Shown: positions 7,162-16,768, counted from the stretch's first letter. The stretch is 64,000 bases of DNA from Niastella caeni (GCF_004834005.1 NZ_STFF01000011.1:1-64000), one strand, 5' to 3'. The notes: generated from the sequence alone by a model not told the origin. A program made the numbers and translations.

Positions 7162-8607
7162 TTAAAGACTGGCAGGCGATAATCTTCCCCCGTCTTGCTG
7201 CTGCTCTTCTTCAATATATTCTGCATCCTGGTTCACTTTCCAGGGATCATATTTTATTTCTCCTGCCAGAATATTTTTTACCGCATACATAGCCGTCATA
7301 ATACTATGGTCCTGGTTGTTGTATTTATGCATTCCGTTCCGCCCCACCAGGTGAAGGTTTTCATATTTTTTTAATTCCTCCCTGATCACATGGATCTTTT
7401 CTTTATAAGCATGGTCATAAACCGGGTAGGCTTTTGCCTGGCGAACTACATACCCGTCTTCCACCTGTTCTTTTTTAACCAACTTAAGCGATAGTAACTC
7501 TTTGGTAGCAAGCGCAATCAGTTTGTCGTCTTCCATATTCCACATACCATCCCCCTCAAAACAAAAATATTCCAGGCCATAACAGTCCATCGTTTGGTCG
7601 GGCACCATTTGCTTACTCCAGGTCTTGAAGTTTTGTATACGTCCTACCTTTACCGAAGGTTCGTGTATATAGATCCAGTTTTCAGTAAATGTAGTGGCGT
7701 TCTTCAATATTAGTACAACGGTAATGAAATCGCGGTAATGCAAGCTCTTTGCGGCCTCCAATGCTGTTGGTTGAACGCGCGGGTAAATGCCGGGAATAAG
7801 GTCGTAAATGGGGGCGGAAGAAATAATATGATGGAACCCATTTTGTGTAGTATCGTCGGCAAAGGAAACAGACCATGAGCTGTTTGCTTCGTGATAGTGC
7901 AAACTTCGTACGGTTGTATTCATGCAAACCCGGGCGCCCATGGCAATGGATCTCTGCGCGCATACTTCCCACATCATGCCCGGCCCAAAGCGCGGATAAT
8001 GAAAAGAATCAATGAGGGTCTTAATGATCTTGTCATTATCTTTTTTAACCGCATTGCGTATAATGGTCCTGATGGAAAGCCCTTTTATTCGTTGTGCGGC
8101 CCAGTCGGCGGAGATCTTGCTGGTAGGTATGCCCCACACTTTTTCTGTATAGGACTTGAAGAATATTTCAAAAAGCAATCGCCCGAAATTATTCACTACC
8201 CAATCTTCAAAGCTTACCGGGTTTTTCACCGGGAATAATTTTGCTTTTATATAACTCACAAAGCAACGAAGGGACGTAATTACGCCCAGCTTCCTGATCA
8301 CTTCCGACAATACAAGGGGGTAACTAAAGAACGTTCGATTGTAATAGATGCTGGAGCTTCGTTTGCATTCCAGCAGATCGGGGCCCAACAGCTCTTGCCA
8401 GAATGCGTTTACTTCGGTCGATTTGGAGAAAAACCGGTGCCCGCCAATATCAAATAAGAAACCTTTATATTTTTCAGTTCTTGAAATACCGCCCACATAC
8501 CGGGGATCGGCTTCAAATACAACTACCTCATTTCCGTTCTTCGCCAAAAGATAAGCCGCCGTTAAACCCGCCGGACCAGCCCCGATAATACCAATTCTTT
8601 TTTTCAT
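7162..8607 (-). CDS. FAD/NAD(P)-dependent oxidoreductase (amine-oxidase/UGM-like)
   Basis: 481 residues. The N-terminal dinucleotide-binding fold has GIIGAGPAGLTAAYLL, then FEADPRYVGGISRT and DIGGHRFF. The C-terminal FAD motif is GRNGMHKYNNQDHSI. This pattern belongs to the amine-oxidase/protoporphyrinogen-oxidase/UDP-galactopyranose-mutase superfamily. Members of this length are frequent in bacterial polysaccharide clusters and are often misnamed HemY. The adjacent GT-C-like gene on the same strand supports a role in sugar or glycolipid modification, but the substrate is unknown. Ten bases upstream of the ATG lies a near-perfect 21-nt palindrome that may be an operator. Confidence 0.75.
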   Translation of the reverse strand: MKKRIGIIGAGPAGLTAAYLLAKNGNEVVVFEADPRYVGGISRTEKYKGFLFDIGGHRFFSKSTEVNAFWQELLGPDLLECKRSSSIYYNRTFFSYPLVLSEVIRKLGVITSLRCFVSYIKAKLFPVKNPVSFEDWVVNNFGRLLFEIFFKSYTEKVWGIPTSKISADWAAQRIKGLSIRTIIRNAVKKDNDKIIKTLIDSFHYPRFGPGMMWEVCAQRSIAMGARVCMNTTVRSLHYHEANSSWSVSFADDTTQNGFHHIISSAPIYDLIPGIYPRVQPTALEAAKSLHYRDFITVVLILKNATTFTENWIYIHEPSVKVGRIQNFKTWSKQMVPDQTMDCYGLEYFCFEGDGMWNMEDDKLIALATKELLSLKLVKKEQVEDGYVVRQAKAYPVYDHAYKEKIHVIREELKKYENLHLVGRNGMHKYNNQDHSIMTAMYAVKNILAGEIKYDPWKVNQDAEYIEEEQQQDGGRLSPASL

Positions 8608-8617
8608 ATTAGAACGA

Positions 8618-8638
8618 AACTCCTGATTATCAGGAGTT
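8618..8638. promoter_or_regulatory. 21-nt palindrome upstream of FAD oxidoreductase
   Basis: aactcctgat, one central base, atcaggagtt: a 10-bp perfect dyad 10 nt before the minus-strand start codon. It is suitable for a dimeric repressor or a short mRNA hairpin. No T-run follows on either strand. Confidence 0.45.
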
Positions 8639-8775
8639 GATCGATGCAGTTTTAATCATAAGCGTTATACAGCCGGCTCAAATATAGCGTTTTGTTTAAT
8701 AGGTTTTTACGCTTGTTTTTCACCTCATGTGGATCATGTATACGCGATAGTTTTATAATCAAAAATAATTATCTG

Positions 8776-8783
8776 TACTTTTG
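8776..8783 (+). promoter_or_regulatory. -7 box TACTTTTG
   Basis: Matches the Bacteroidota -7 consensus TAnnTTTG, 30 bp before the OmpA-family ORF. No clear -33 TTG at standard spacing. Confidence 0.45.
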
Positions 8784-8813
8784 TTCAGTCATTTCTAATA
8801 ACCCTTAATCTCA

Positions 8814-10097
8814 TTGCTTTTAGTATTGGTGGCTATCAAAAATCTTCCCGCGCAAAGGTTGTTTATTATCAGGCGAATTATAACCAGCAGCTTTATTCTA
8901 TTGGGGGTAACCGTTGCTGCAGTAAGCCAGCCGGTACGTTTTACCAAAACACCGGCCATGGGCGTACACCTGGCTTATTTTGATTTTAAGGGCGCCGGTA
9001 AGCTGTCGTCCTTTGGCCGCTCTATGAAACCCGGTATTGCCATCCATTTCCAGAATAGCTTCTCCAAACAATTTGATTATAGCATAACCCTGGCCGGTTC
9101 TTTCCTGGAATTCCCCGACGGCAAAGGCGGCAGCCTGGGCAATGGTAAACAATTGCTGCTCGAAAACGACTTTTCCGTCAGGGCGCGCCTGGTAAGATCG
9201 CCTGCTTTGTTTAATCCTTATGTGCAGGCGGGTTTGGGCTGGTCGCAATACAACAGCCATTATGGAATGTATTCGCCCGTTGGCCTCGGTCTCCAGGTGA
9301 ATGTTACGCCCGATATCTTTTTATTGGTCAATACGCAATACCGTATTAAGCTAACAGCGGAGCAACACCCCCATTTTTTTCACAGCATAGGAATTGCCGG
9401 CGCCATTACCCGCAAAAAGATCGTACAGGCCAAACCGGTTTCATTACCGCCGCCCGTTGTTAAACAGGCAGCTCATATAGATTCCGATGGAGATGGGATT
9501 ATCGACAGCCTCGATGCCTGTGCGCAAGTACCAGGTGTAGTTCGTTATCAGGGCTGCCCGGCTCCCGACAGGGATGGGGATGGTATTTTGGATTCAGCAG
9601 ACCAATGTGCCGATGTAAAAGGAGTGGCTGCGTACAAAGGTTGCCCCATGCCCGATCAAGATCTGGATGGCATTGCCGATGCAGAAGATAAATGTCCCGG
9701 AATGGCGGGGAGCGCGGTTAATGGCGGTTGCCCCGAAATTGAAACACTTAAAACAATGATCAATTGGGCTGCGCAACATATTTTCTTTGAAACGGGTAGT
9801 TACCGTTTATTGCCGCGCTCATTTCCTTCGCTGGATTCTGTAGCAACTGTTTTAAAGAAGATCCCGGTGTTGCTGCTAACCATCGAAGGGCATACAGATA
9901 ACGTTGGCGGTGTACCCTATAATCGAACCTTGAGTGAGAAACGCGCCGGCGCCGTGATGCAGTATTTAATAAATGCCGGTATTGCCGCTAACCGCCTGCA
10001 GGCTGCAGGTTACGGTCAGCAAAACCCGGTTGCCGATAATACTACGTCCAGCGGGCGTTCTGTCAATAGAAGAGTAGTGCTTCGATTACGGTACTAA
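8814..10097 (+). CDS. OmpA-family outer-membrane protein with TSP3 repeats
   Basis: 427 residues from a TTG; an alternative TTG at 8859 gives a cleaner signal peptide (FIIRRIITSSFILLGVTVAA, cleavage after VSQ). Residues about 45-205 form a small beta-barrel. Three calcium-binding TSP3-type repeats follow (DSDGDGIIDSLDAC, DRDGDGILDSADQC, DQDLDGIADAEDKC). The C-terminus is a peptidoglycan-binding OmpA domain with IEGHTDNVGG and NRRVVLRL. It anchors the outer membrane to the cell wall. A second protein of the same design, with five repeats, is at 25907-27415. Transcribed alone from the -7 box at 8776. Confidence 0.88.
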   Translation: MLLVLVAIKNLPAQRLFIIRRIITSSFILLGVTVAAVSQPVRFTKTPAMGVHLAYFDFKGAGKLSSFGRSMKPGIAIHFQNSFSKQFDYSITLAGSFLEFPDGKGGSLGNGKQLLLENDFSVRARLVRSPALFNPYVQAGLGWSQYNSHYGMYSPVGLGLQVNVTPDIFLLVNTQYRIKLTAEQHPHFFHSIGIAGAITRKKIVQAKPVSLPPPVVKQAAHIDSDGDGIIDSLDACAQVPGVVRYQGCPAPDRDGDGILDSADQCADVKGVAAYKGCPMPDQDLDGIADAEDKCPGMAGSAVNGGCPEIETLKTMINWAAQHIFFETGSYRLLPRSFPSLDSVATVLKKIPVLLLTIEGHTDNVGGVPYNRTLSEKRAGAVMQYLINAGIAANRLQAAGYGQQNPVADNTTSSGRSVNRRVVLRLRY

Positions 10098-10106
10098 CAA
10101 TCGGCC

Positions 10107-10143
10107 CAAATCTCAAAATCCCGAAATCTCAAAATCCCAAAAT
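10107..10143. repeat. Word-repeat element, word aaatctcaaaatccc
   Basis: Two near-identical 17-nt copies in tandem directly after the OmpA-family stop codon. A single arm, with no mirrored arm seen. The same word builds both arms of the element at 39404-39500. Confidence 0.6.
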
Positions 10144-10343
10144 AGCTTACTTCCTACTTCTACATCTGCCTTATTTATTAGATATAAGTTGGTTTATATG
10201 TGTAAGGTAGTGAACAACCTGCCCCTCAAATATTTTTTATTGTCATGTCCCAAAAGTGTTAGATTTACACTTCATGTATTTTGTACACTCCTGGTGACCG
10301 TATTCAGGAATGTCAGTAATGACTGCTACGCCAACTAACGCTT

Positions 10344-13300
10344 ATGAATATATCTTGCAGATATAGCTTTGTTGCTATACTTCAGTTATTCTTTTCCTGT
10401 GCGGCCTGGGCCTATACAGGACCTGCCATCTCTCATTTAGGAATTCAGCAAGGTTTATCCAATAATTCAGTACAATGCATTTACCAGGACCATAACGGAC
10501 TGATGTGGTTTGGTACGTACGATGGGCTCAATAGTTACGATGGTTATGGCTTCAGGGTATTCCGTAACAAGATCAACGATACCGGTTCCATTCCCCATAA
10601 TTATATCTATACCATTCATGAAGATAAATTCAATAACCTGTGGGTAGGCACCGGGCAGGGCGTAGCGGTATATGATCGCATCTTCGATCGCTTTTTACCG
10701 GTATACTTTCATCCTACCTATGCCAAAACGCAAAAAGATAAGGTCAACTGCAGCATCAATACTATTAGATCGGATGCTACAGGGAATGTTTTTATTGGCG
10801 CCAATGGCTGGGGATTGTTCCTGAAAAAGCCAGGTTCGGAGGTGGCTGTACAAATACCGGTCAAAATGTCGAACAACAAGGAATCGCATTATTATAACGT
10901 ACAGGCTATATTCGTTGACAAGCAGGAAAAAGTATGGCTTTTTATTGAAACGGTAGGCTTGTGCCTGTTTGATCAAAACACCCTGAAGATCCGCCTGGTA
11001 AATAACACGTTCAAGTCAGTTATCTCCATGGAGGTAGATGGCGGACACATCTGGATGGGCACAGATAACGGATTGTATCAATACGCCATCGCATCGAACC
11101 AGTTCATCAACCACTTTACCGAAAAGAAAGACCAGCTTAGTGCGAACATGGTAGTGAGCCTGTGCAGTGATGCGAATAATAATTTATGGGTAGGTACGGT
11201 AGGCGGTGGCGTTAATATGTTGAATAAAATAACCGGCGCCTTCCAATACCTGCTGCCGGGTGAAAGCAAGGATCAACTGTCGAGTGAGTCGGTGTATTCT
11301 ATTTTTGTTGATAAAGAATCACGGGTATGGATGGGAACGCTGAAAGGCGGCATAGATATCCTGGATGTACATAAAAGCAGGTTCCAGACAATTACGCATA
11401 ATCCGTTCGACGCTAACAGCCTCGTCAATAATTTCGTGTCGTCTTTTTATGAAGATAAGAACGGCGACCTGTTTATTGGCACCGATGGCGGCGGATTCAG
11501 CATCTGGGACCGGCAGCGGAATACGTTCACCAATTTTTATCACGAGGTAGCTAATAACCGTTCCTTAAGTAACAATGCCATCAGTTGTATAAAAAAAGAC
11601 CACCAGGGTTCTGTCTGGATTGCCACATTTGGCGGCGGCATCAATAAGTTCAATCGCGCCACCGGAACGTTTGAACATTACAAATGTATAAATGAAAACA
11701 CCGGGGAAGAAAATAAGTATGTATGGCAATTGTATGAAGACCGCGAGCAGAACTTTTGGGCTACCACATTTGGCAATGGAAAGCTGTACAAATTAAACCG
11801 CTCGCAAAACAGGTTCGAGCTGTTCGATTCAAAACTCAATGACCTTCTTTCCATTGCAGAAGATCATACCGGCGCTTTATGGGTAGGGAATGCGCGGCAG
11901 TTGATTTGCCTAGATAAACAAAAAAAAGAACATGTTTATTATTCAACCGGCAAACCGGTACGCGCCATTTTCGAAGATAGCCATCATAACCTGTGGGTGG
12001 GCACCGAGGGTGGCGGACTGATCCTGTTCAACAGAAAGAAAGGCAACGTGGCTAAGCGTTATTCCACAGCAGATGGATTATCGAATAATGCGGTACTAAA
12101 TATTCTCGAAGATACCAATGGGAATTTATGGATCAGCACCTTTAACGGGTTGTCGAAGTTTGACCCTGTCAAAAAAACATTCCAGAACTTTTATCAAAGC
12201 GATGGCTTGCAAAGCAACCAGTTCTCCTACAATGCAGCGCTCCGGCTGCAGTCGGGCGCGTTGGCTTTTGGTGGTATCAATGGCATGAACCTGTTTTATC
12301 CGCAACAGGTAAATACGCGCACGTTTATGCCTGCCTTGCTGTTTTCTGAAATATGGGTGAATAATAAACCGTTGGCCGAAGTGCCCCGCTGTATTGTGCG
12401 TGCCGGTAATGGCCACATCAGGGAATTACGGATCCCGTATAATGAAGCGATCCTTTCTTTTCATTTTACCGCACTGGAATACTCATCGCCCGAAAAAGTG
12501 AACTATGCTTATTTTTTGCAGGGGTGGGATAAAGACTGGAACTATACCGGCAACGTTCGTACTATTAATTATAATAACATCAGCGAAGGAAGTTATTTTT
12601 TGCGCATAAAATCAACCAATGCAGAAGGCATCTGGAATACCCGGGAAGCTACCATTAAAATAATTATCCTGCCGCCCTGGTACCGCACCTGGTGGGCGTA
12701 CCTGTTATATATTGCTGTTGCGTCGGCCATCATCTATATATATTATAAATACAAGGCCCGGCAGCGGAAGCTGGAATATGAGATCAGGCTGGCCCATATT
12801 AATGCGGAAAAAGAAAAAGAGATCAACGATAAAAGACATTCTTTCTTTACCAATATTTCGCATGAGTTCCGTACCCCGTTAACATTAATCATCAATCCTA
12901 TAAAAGATATGCTGCGCAGGGCAGGTGACCCCGCCATTGAAAAAGACCTTACCATTGTACATCGCAATGCCAAACGCCTGTTGAGTTTGGTTGATCAGTT
13001 ACTGATCTTTAGAAAAGCAGATGTGGAAGCCGATAAAATGACCTTCGCAAAACATAACTTTTACAACCTGTGTAATGAAGTGTATTTATGTTTTGTGCAC
13101 CAGGCCAGGACCAATCACCTTACGTATACTTTTGACTGTAATAATCCCAACCTGGAATTGTATGTAGATAGGGAAAAAATGGAGATCATTCTGTACAACC
13201 TTATTTCGAACGCCATAAAGTTTACGCCACCCGGCGGCGCCATTGCTTTTAAAGTGCAGGAGACAGACAATACGGTAGAACTATCGGTTCAGGATACGGG

Positions 13301-14444
13301 TTGTGGCATTCCTGCAGCAGCAACAGGCCGGTTATTTGAAAAATTTTACCAGGCGCCTTCCGGCAAAACGCCGCTTAAACCCGGTTTTGGCATCGGGCTG
13401 TACCTGGTGCGGCATTTTATTGAGGAGCATAAGGGCGCCGTATTTTTTCAAACAACGGAAGGGGTGGGCTCCACTTTCTTTATCACTTTGCAAAAAGGGA
13501 AAGCGCACCTGGCCAATGAGATCATATTGAATGAAGCGCAGAAAGAACCGGTTATCCTGGAAGAATTGCTGGAAGAACCGGTAGAAGAACAACCGGTAAT
13601 TGACCATCAGGAAAGCAAACCCGGGATCGTGGTAACCGACCGTCCCTGTGTGTTGATCGCTGACGACGACAACGCCATCAGGCAATATTTAGTGCAAATA
13701 CTGCAGGATAAGTATGAGGTGATGGAAGCGGAAAACGGCCAGGAAGCATTGGCGATGGTGCAAAAGAAATTTCCCGACCTGGTGATCAGCGACATAAGGA
13801 TGGATGTAATGGACGGAATTGAATTATGTAAAAAGATAAAAAAGGATGCGGCGTTGAACCATATCCCGGTGGTGCTGCTGACCGGGTCGCAGGGCACCGA
13901 CACCGAATTGCAAAGCATCGAGGAAGGCGCCGACCTGTATATTACCAAACCGTTCGATAAAGACCTGTTGCTGGCGAAGGTGGAGAACATCTTTAAAACG
14001 CGGAACGAGTTGCGGAATTATTTCTTTAACGAGATCACGTTAAAGCAAAACAGTTTGAAAGTTTCTGTGGAATACAAGGAGTTCCTGGAAAATTGCATTG
14101 CGATCGTTGAGCGTCACCTCACCGATGATAATTTTACCATTAAAGTGCTCGTAAAGGAGATCGGAATGAGCCATTCGAATCTGTATAAAAAGATCCGGCT
14201 GTTGTCGGGGCAGTCCATTACCAATTTCATCCGGTACATCCGGCTGCGGAAAGCGGCGGAACTGATGCTTAAAAACGAATGTAATGTGAACCAGGCGGCA
14301 TTTGAAGTAGGCATCAGTGATATCAAATACTTCAGGACCCAGTTTAATAAGTTGTTCGGCATGAACCCGTCGGATTACATCAAAAAGTACCGCAATTCGT
14401 TTAATAATTCCTATCATGTTAAAGGTAAGACTGGTGGTGAGTAG
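10344..14444 (+). CDS. Hybrid two-component system regulator (HTCS)
   Basis: 1366 residues, a full sensor and regulator in one chain. Signal peptide (cleavage near AAWA, residue 23). A long periplasmic sensor of repeated Reg_prop beta-propeller blades (recurring LWVGT, GLSNN and MWFGT) occupies about residues 30-690. A Y_Y_Y domain follows (about 700-770), with a membrane helix at about 783-803. The histidine kinase has SHEFRTP (His about 839), N-box NLISNAIKFTPPGG and G-boxes DTGCGIP and GFGIGLYL. The receiver has IADDDNA, phospho-Asp in VISDIRMD (about 1147) and TKPFDK. The C-terminal AraC-type DNA-binding domain is about 1245-1355. HTCS proteins usually sense a glycan fragment and activate the neighbouring polysaccharide-degradation gene, here probably the GH16 gene downstream. 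Confidence 0.95.
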   Translation: MNISCRYSFVAILQLFFSCAAWAYTGPAISHLGIQQGLSNNSVQCIYQDHNGLMWFGTYDGLNSYDGYGFRVFRNKINDTGSIPHNYIYTIHEDKFNNLWVGTGQGVAVYDRIFDRFLPVYFHPTYAKTQKDKVNCSINTIRSDATGNVFIGANGWGLFLKKPGSEVAVQIPVKMSNNKESHYYNVQAIFVDKQEKVWLFIETVGLCLFDQNTLKIRLVNNTFKSVISMEVDGGHIWMGTDNGLYQYAIASNQFINHFTEKKDQLSANMVVSLCSDANNNLWVGTVGGGVNMLNKITGAFQYLLPGESKDQLSSESVYSIFVDKESRVWMGTLKGGIDILDVHKSRFQTITHNPFDANSLVNNFVSSFYEDKNGDLFIGTDGGGFSIWDRQRNTFTNFYHEVANNRSLSNNAISCIKKDHQGSVWIATFGGGINKFNRATGTFEHYKCINENTGEENKYVWQLYEDREQNFWATTFGNGKLYKLNRSQNRFELFDSKLNDLLSIAEDHTGALWVGNARQLICLDKQKKEHVYYSTGKPVRAIFEDSHHNLWVGTEGGGLILFNRKKGNVAKRYSTADGLSNNAVLNILEDTNGNLWISTFNGLSKFDPVKKTFQNFYQSDGLQSNQFSYNAALRLQSGALAFGGINGMNLFYPQQVNTRTFMPALLFSEIWVNNKPLAEVPRCIVRAGNGHIRELRIPYNEAILSFHFTALEYSSPEKVNYAYFLQGWDKDWNYTGNVRTINYNNISEGSYFLRIKSTNAEGIWNTREATIKIIILPPWYRTWWAYLLYIAVASAIIYIYYKYKARQRKLEYEIRLAHINAEKEKEINDKRHSFFTNISHEFRTPLTLIINPIKDMLRRAGDPAIEKDLTIVHRNAKRLLSLVDQLLIFRKADVEADKMTFAKHNFYNLCNEVYLCFVHQARTNHLTYTFDCNNPNLELYVDREKMEIILYNLISNAIKFTPPGGAIAFKVQETDNTVELSVQDTGCGIPAAATGRLFEKFYQAPSGKTPLKPGFGIGLYLVRHFIEEHKGAVFFQTTEGVGSTFFITLQKGKAHLANEIILNEAQKEPVILEELLEEPVEEQPVIDHQESKPGIVVTDRPCVLIADDDNAIRQYLVQILQDKYEVMEAENGQEALAMVQKKFPDLVISDIRMDVMDGIELCKKIKKDAALNHIPVVLLTGSQGTDTELQSIEEGADLYITKPFDKDLLLAKVENIFKTRNELRNYFFNEITLKQNSLKVSVEYKEFLENCIAIVERHLTDDNFTIKVLVKEIGMSHSNLYKKIRLLSGQSITNFIRYIRLRKAAELMLKNECNVNQAAFEVGISDIKYFRTQFNKLFGMNPSDYIKKYRNSFNNSYHVKGKTGGE

Positions 14445-14462
14445 CTATGGCGGGGAAGAGAA

Positions 14463-14631
14463 ATGAAAAATGAAGAATTAAAAATGAGGAATGAGAAAGG
14501 AGAATACAGAATGCTAATGGCATCAGTGGTTAATCGTGAAACCCAGGCCTTGAACGGTCTTTAACTTTTTCATTTTTCATTTAACATTTCTCATTTTTAA
14601 TTCTATTCCCTTTCTCACCTCATTTCTCTTT
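14463..14631. repeat. Word-repeat quasi-palindrome, word aatgaaaaatg
   Basis: Left arm 14463-14505 (variants of aatgaaaaatgaggaatgag) and right arm 14568-14631 (variants of catttttcatttctcattt) are imperfect reverse complements around a 60-nt unique centre. It fills the gap between the HTCS and GH16 genes. Confidence 0.65.
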
Positions 14632-14730
14632 TTTTACGAATTACACCCCTGTATAATGCAAATTCCCCCCTGTACCGCCCCGTGAAAGGTGGATATTTTA
14701 GTGGGTATTTACAGACGAAAATAAATAGCC

Positions 14731-15627
14731 ATGTTTAAGAAAGACGAATACTGCGCGCTCGCGGTAAAGACCGGATTTAATTTATTCCTGTTTATTGTAT
14801 CAGCGTTGCCAGGTTTTGCACAACAAAGTGTGCACGGGATCAAAAGCAATCCGTATGAGAGCGAAGGATACCAACTGGTATGGGCAGATGAATTTAACCA
14901 CGAGGGCAGGCCCGATTCAACGCGGTGGAGGTATGAAGCAGGATTTGTTCGGAATGAAGAATACCAATGGTACCAACCGGAGAATGCCATTTGTAAGAAC
15001 GGCCAGTTGACCATTGAAGCCCGTAAGGAGCAAAGAGCCAATCCAAATTATAAAGCCGGGGATAAAGACTGGCGAAAAAATCGCCCGGGGATCGATTATA
15101 CATCTTCGTGCCTGCTAACGGAAGGCAAGGCAAGCTGGTTGTATGGCCGGTTTGAACTGCGGGCGCGTATTGATGTGCGTAATGGCATCTGGCCTGCCTG
15201 GTGGACGCTGGGCATTGATAAACCCTGGCCCGGCAACGGTGAAATTGATATCATGGAATTTTACCGCGGAAAGTTATTAGCCAATATTGCCTGCCTGGGC
15301 CCCAATCACAAGCCGGAATGGTTTAGCAATACCTTTTCCGTTGATTCATTAGGCGGTTCAGCCTGGGCCAGTAAATTTCATATCTGGCGCATGGACTGGA
15401 CTGAAAATTATATTGCCTTGTTTGTTGATGATGTTCTGTTGAATAAAGTGTTGTTAGATGTATTAGCGAACAAAGACGGCAGTGGGTTCAACCCGTTTAA
15501 GCAACCGCACTACATGTTGTTGAATATGGCTATTGGCGGGCAGAATGGTGGCAGCCCTGCCAAAACAACTTTTCCGGCCCTGTTTGAAGTGGATTATGTA
15601 CGGGTGTACCAGAAAAATGAGCATTAA
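14731..15627 (+). CDS. Secreted glycoside hydrolase family 16 endoglucanase
   Basis: 298 residues. Signal peptide FNLFLFIVSALPGFAQ, with cleavage near residue 30. The catalytic motif GEIDIMEFYRG at residues 170-180 carries the nucleophile Glu, helper Asp and acid/base Glu of family GH16 (ExDxxE). Other GH16 landmarks are YQLVWADEFN near the mature N-terminus, WPAWWTLG before the motif, and a C-terminal YVRVYQK strand. GH16 enzymes of this kind hydrolyse beta-1,3 or mixed-linkage glucans, but agarase-like or carrageenase-like specificity cannot be excluded. It lies 286 bp downstream of the HTCS gene in the same direction, so it is the likely target. No SusC/SusD pair or lipobox is seen. Confidence 0.9.
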   Translation: MFKKDEYCALAVKTGFNLFLFIVSALPGFAQQSVHGIKSNPYESEGYQLVWADEFNHEGRPDSTRWRYEAGFVRNEEYQWYQPENAICKNGQLTIEARKEQRANPNYKAGDKDWRKNRPGIDYTSSCLLTEGKASWLYGRFELRARIDVRNGIWPAWWTLGIDKPWPGNGEIDIMEFYRGKLLANIACLGPNHKPEWFSNTFSVDSLGGSAWASKFHIWRMDWTENYIALFVDDVLLNKVLLDVLANKDGSGFNPFKQPHYMLLNMAIGGQNGGSPAKTTFPALFEVDYVRVYQKNEH

Positions 15628-15663
15628 AATTGGGCTGACTAAAAAGTGTAACCTCAAAATTCC

Positions 15664-15734
15664 CGGATGGCTTGATGGTTGAACCTGCCTGGCGGCGTAA
15701 GTACAGCCATCTGGCAATAAAACCATCCAGCCAT
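15664..15734. repeat. Word-repeat quasi-palindrome, word gatggcttgatggttg
   Basis: Arms at about 15664-15683 and 15713-15734 (aaccatccagccat) are imperfect reverse complements. It follows the GH16 stop codon. The same words reappear at 37410-37528. Confidence 0.55.
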
Positions 15735-15913
15735 AAAAAAAAGTGAGGGCGCCTTTGGGCTCAGCCCTATTTCCTATATGCATTTCAGCCTTAATAAATT
15801 ATAGTGTCCTGAGAAAGGACGGAATCAATACAAAAAAATACGGTGTATAACTTTCTTGGTACGTATTGTCCCAATCTGCTTTAGATTGAAACAATATTAT
15901 TTTCTTTGACGAC

Positions 15914-16198
15914 ATGATCAAAGATACTCGCTATAATATTGCCCGTATGTTTATAGAGAACGGAGAGATCAAAACGATTGCCCAGATCTTCGATTATATA
16001 CCCAAGTCAGTAGTTAGTCATGAAATAAGGACCAACAATAACCGGTTTACCAGGCTTATCAATGAGCCGCTTGAATTCAAGTTAATTGAACTGTCGAAGA
16101 TAGCGAAAGCCATAGGCATTGAAACAAAGGTGCTTGTTAATATGGCATTGCAGGATGAGAACCGCCGGCCCAGAGCGGGTAAAAGAGCGGGCAAATAG
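15914..16198 (+). CDS. Small conserved HTH-like protein, copy 1
   Basis: 94 residues, function not recognised. It is mostly helical, with NIARMFIENGEIKTIAQIFDYIPKS, then NNNRFTRLINEPLEFK, and a last helix LIELSKIAKAIGIETKVLVNMAL that looks like the recognition part of a helix-turn-helix. The tail RRPRAGKRAGK is basic. A paralogue of nearly the same layout (IFDYIPKS, TNNPRMTRLV) begins 136 bp downstream. The pair may be small DNA-binding regulators of the XRE kind without the complete classical motif. No operon partner other than the paralogue is seen. Confidence 0.65.
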   Translation: MIKDTRYNIARMFIENGEIKTIAQIFDYIPKSVVSHEIRTNNNRFTRLINEPLEFKLIELSKIAKAIGIETKVLVNMALQDENRRPRAGKRAGK

Positions 16199-16334
16199 CA
16201 TGTTATATCAGGGTTACCAATTCAATTGAAACAAAAAAAGTACAAAATGTATAAATGAGTGTTCTGATGGAACAAAAAAACTACGGACCGTTGTTTTTTG
16301 AGAATTAATCACTAATTCTTTTTTTCTTTATGTA

Positions 16335-16604
16335 ATGAGTATGGATAAGCGATATGAAAGTATAAAGTTCATGATCGAAACAGGACATATAACCGAATTC
16401 CAACAGATTTTTGATTACATCCCGAAAAGCTTGCTAGGCAAACACCTTCATACCAATAATCCACGAATGACCCGCCTTGTGTCGAATGTAAATGATCTTA
16501 CGGTGCATGAGATATTCAGTATCAGTTCACTCTTCAATGTTGACCATAACAAAGTAACGCACATTGTATATACGCAATACCTTAAAGACAAAAAGAACAA
16601 ATGA
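16335..16604 (+). CDS. Small conserved HTH-like protein, copy 2
   Basis: 89 residues, paralogous to the protein at 15914-16198. Shared elements are MIETGHITEFQQIFDYIPKS, HTNNPRMTRLVSNVND and the C-terminal helix pair EIFSISSLFNVDHNKVTHIVYTQYL. Identity is modest apart from the IFDYIPKS and TNN-R-TRL boxes, so the duplication is not recent. Each copy has its own AT-rich upstream region (the gap is 136 bp), so each may have its own promoter. Function unknown; a small DNA-binding protein is the most reasonable guess. Confidence 0.65.
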   Translation: MSMDKRYESIKFMIETGHITEFQQIFDYIPKSLLGKHLHTNNPRMTRLVSNVNDLTVHEIFSISSLFNVDHNKVTHIVYTQYLKDKKNK

Positions 16605-16670
16605 TTCTGCCATTTGAGCAACGCCTTGCGTTATAACGTTTCTGCTTCATCCCATGGGCTTCCCGTTTCA

Positions 16671-16768
16671 ATGGGCAATAGACAATGAGCAATAAGCAAT
16701 AGGCAATGCTTAAAATGTGGGAACTCCTGCCAATTGCCGGTTGCCAATTGATCTCCAATTGCCCAATA
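16671..16768. repeat. Word-repeat quasi-palindrome, word gcaatagacaat
   Basis: Left arm 16671-16708 (repeated gcaata/gcaatg words) and right arm 16729-16768 (ccaattgcc words) are imperfect reverse complements. A sister single arm with cattgcccattg words is at 25876-25914. Confidence 0.6.
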
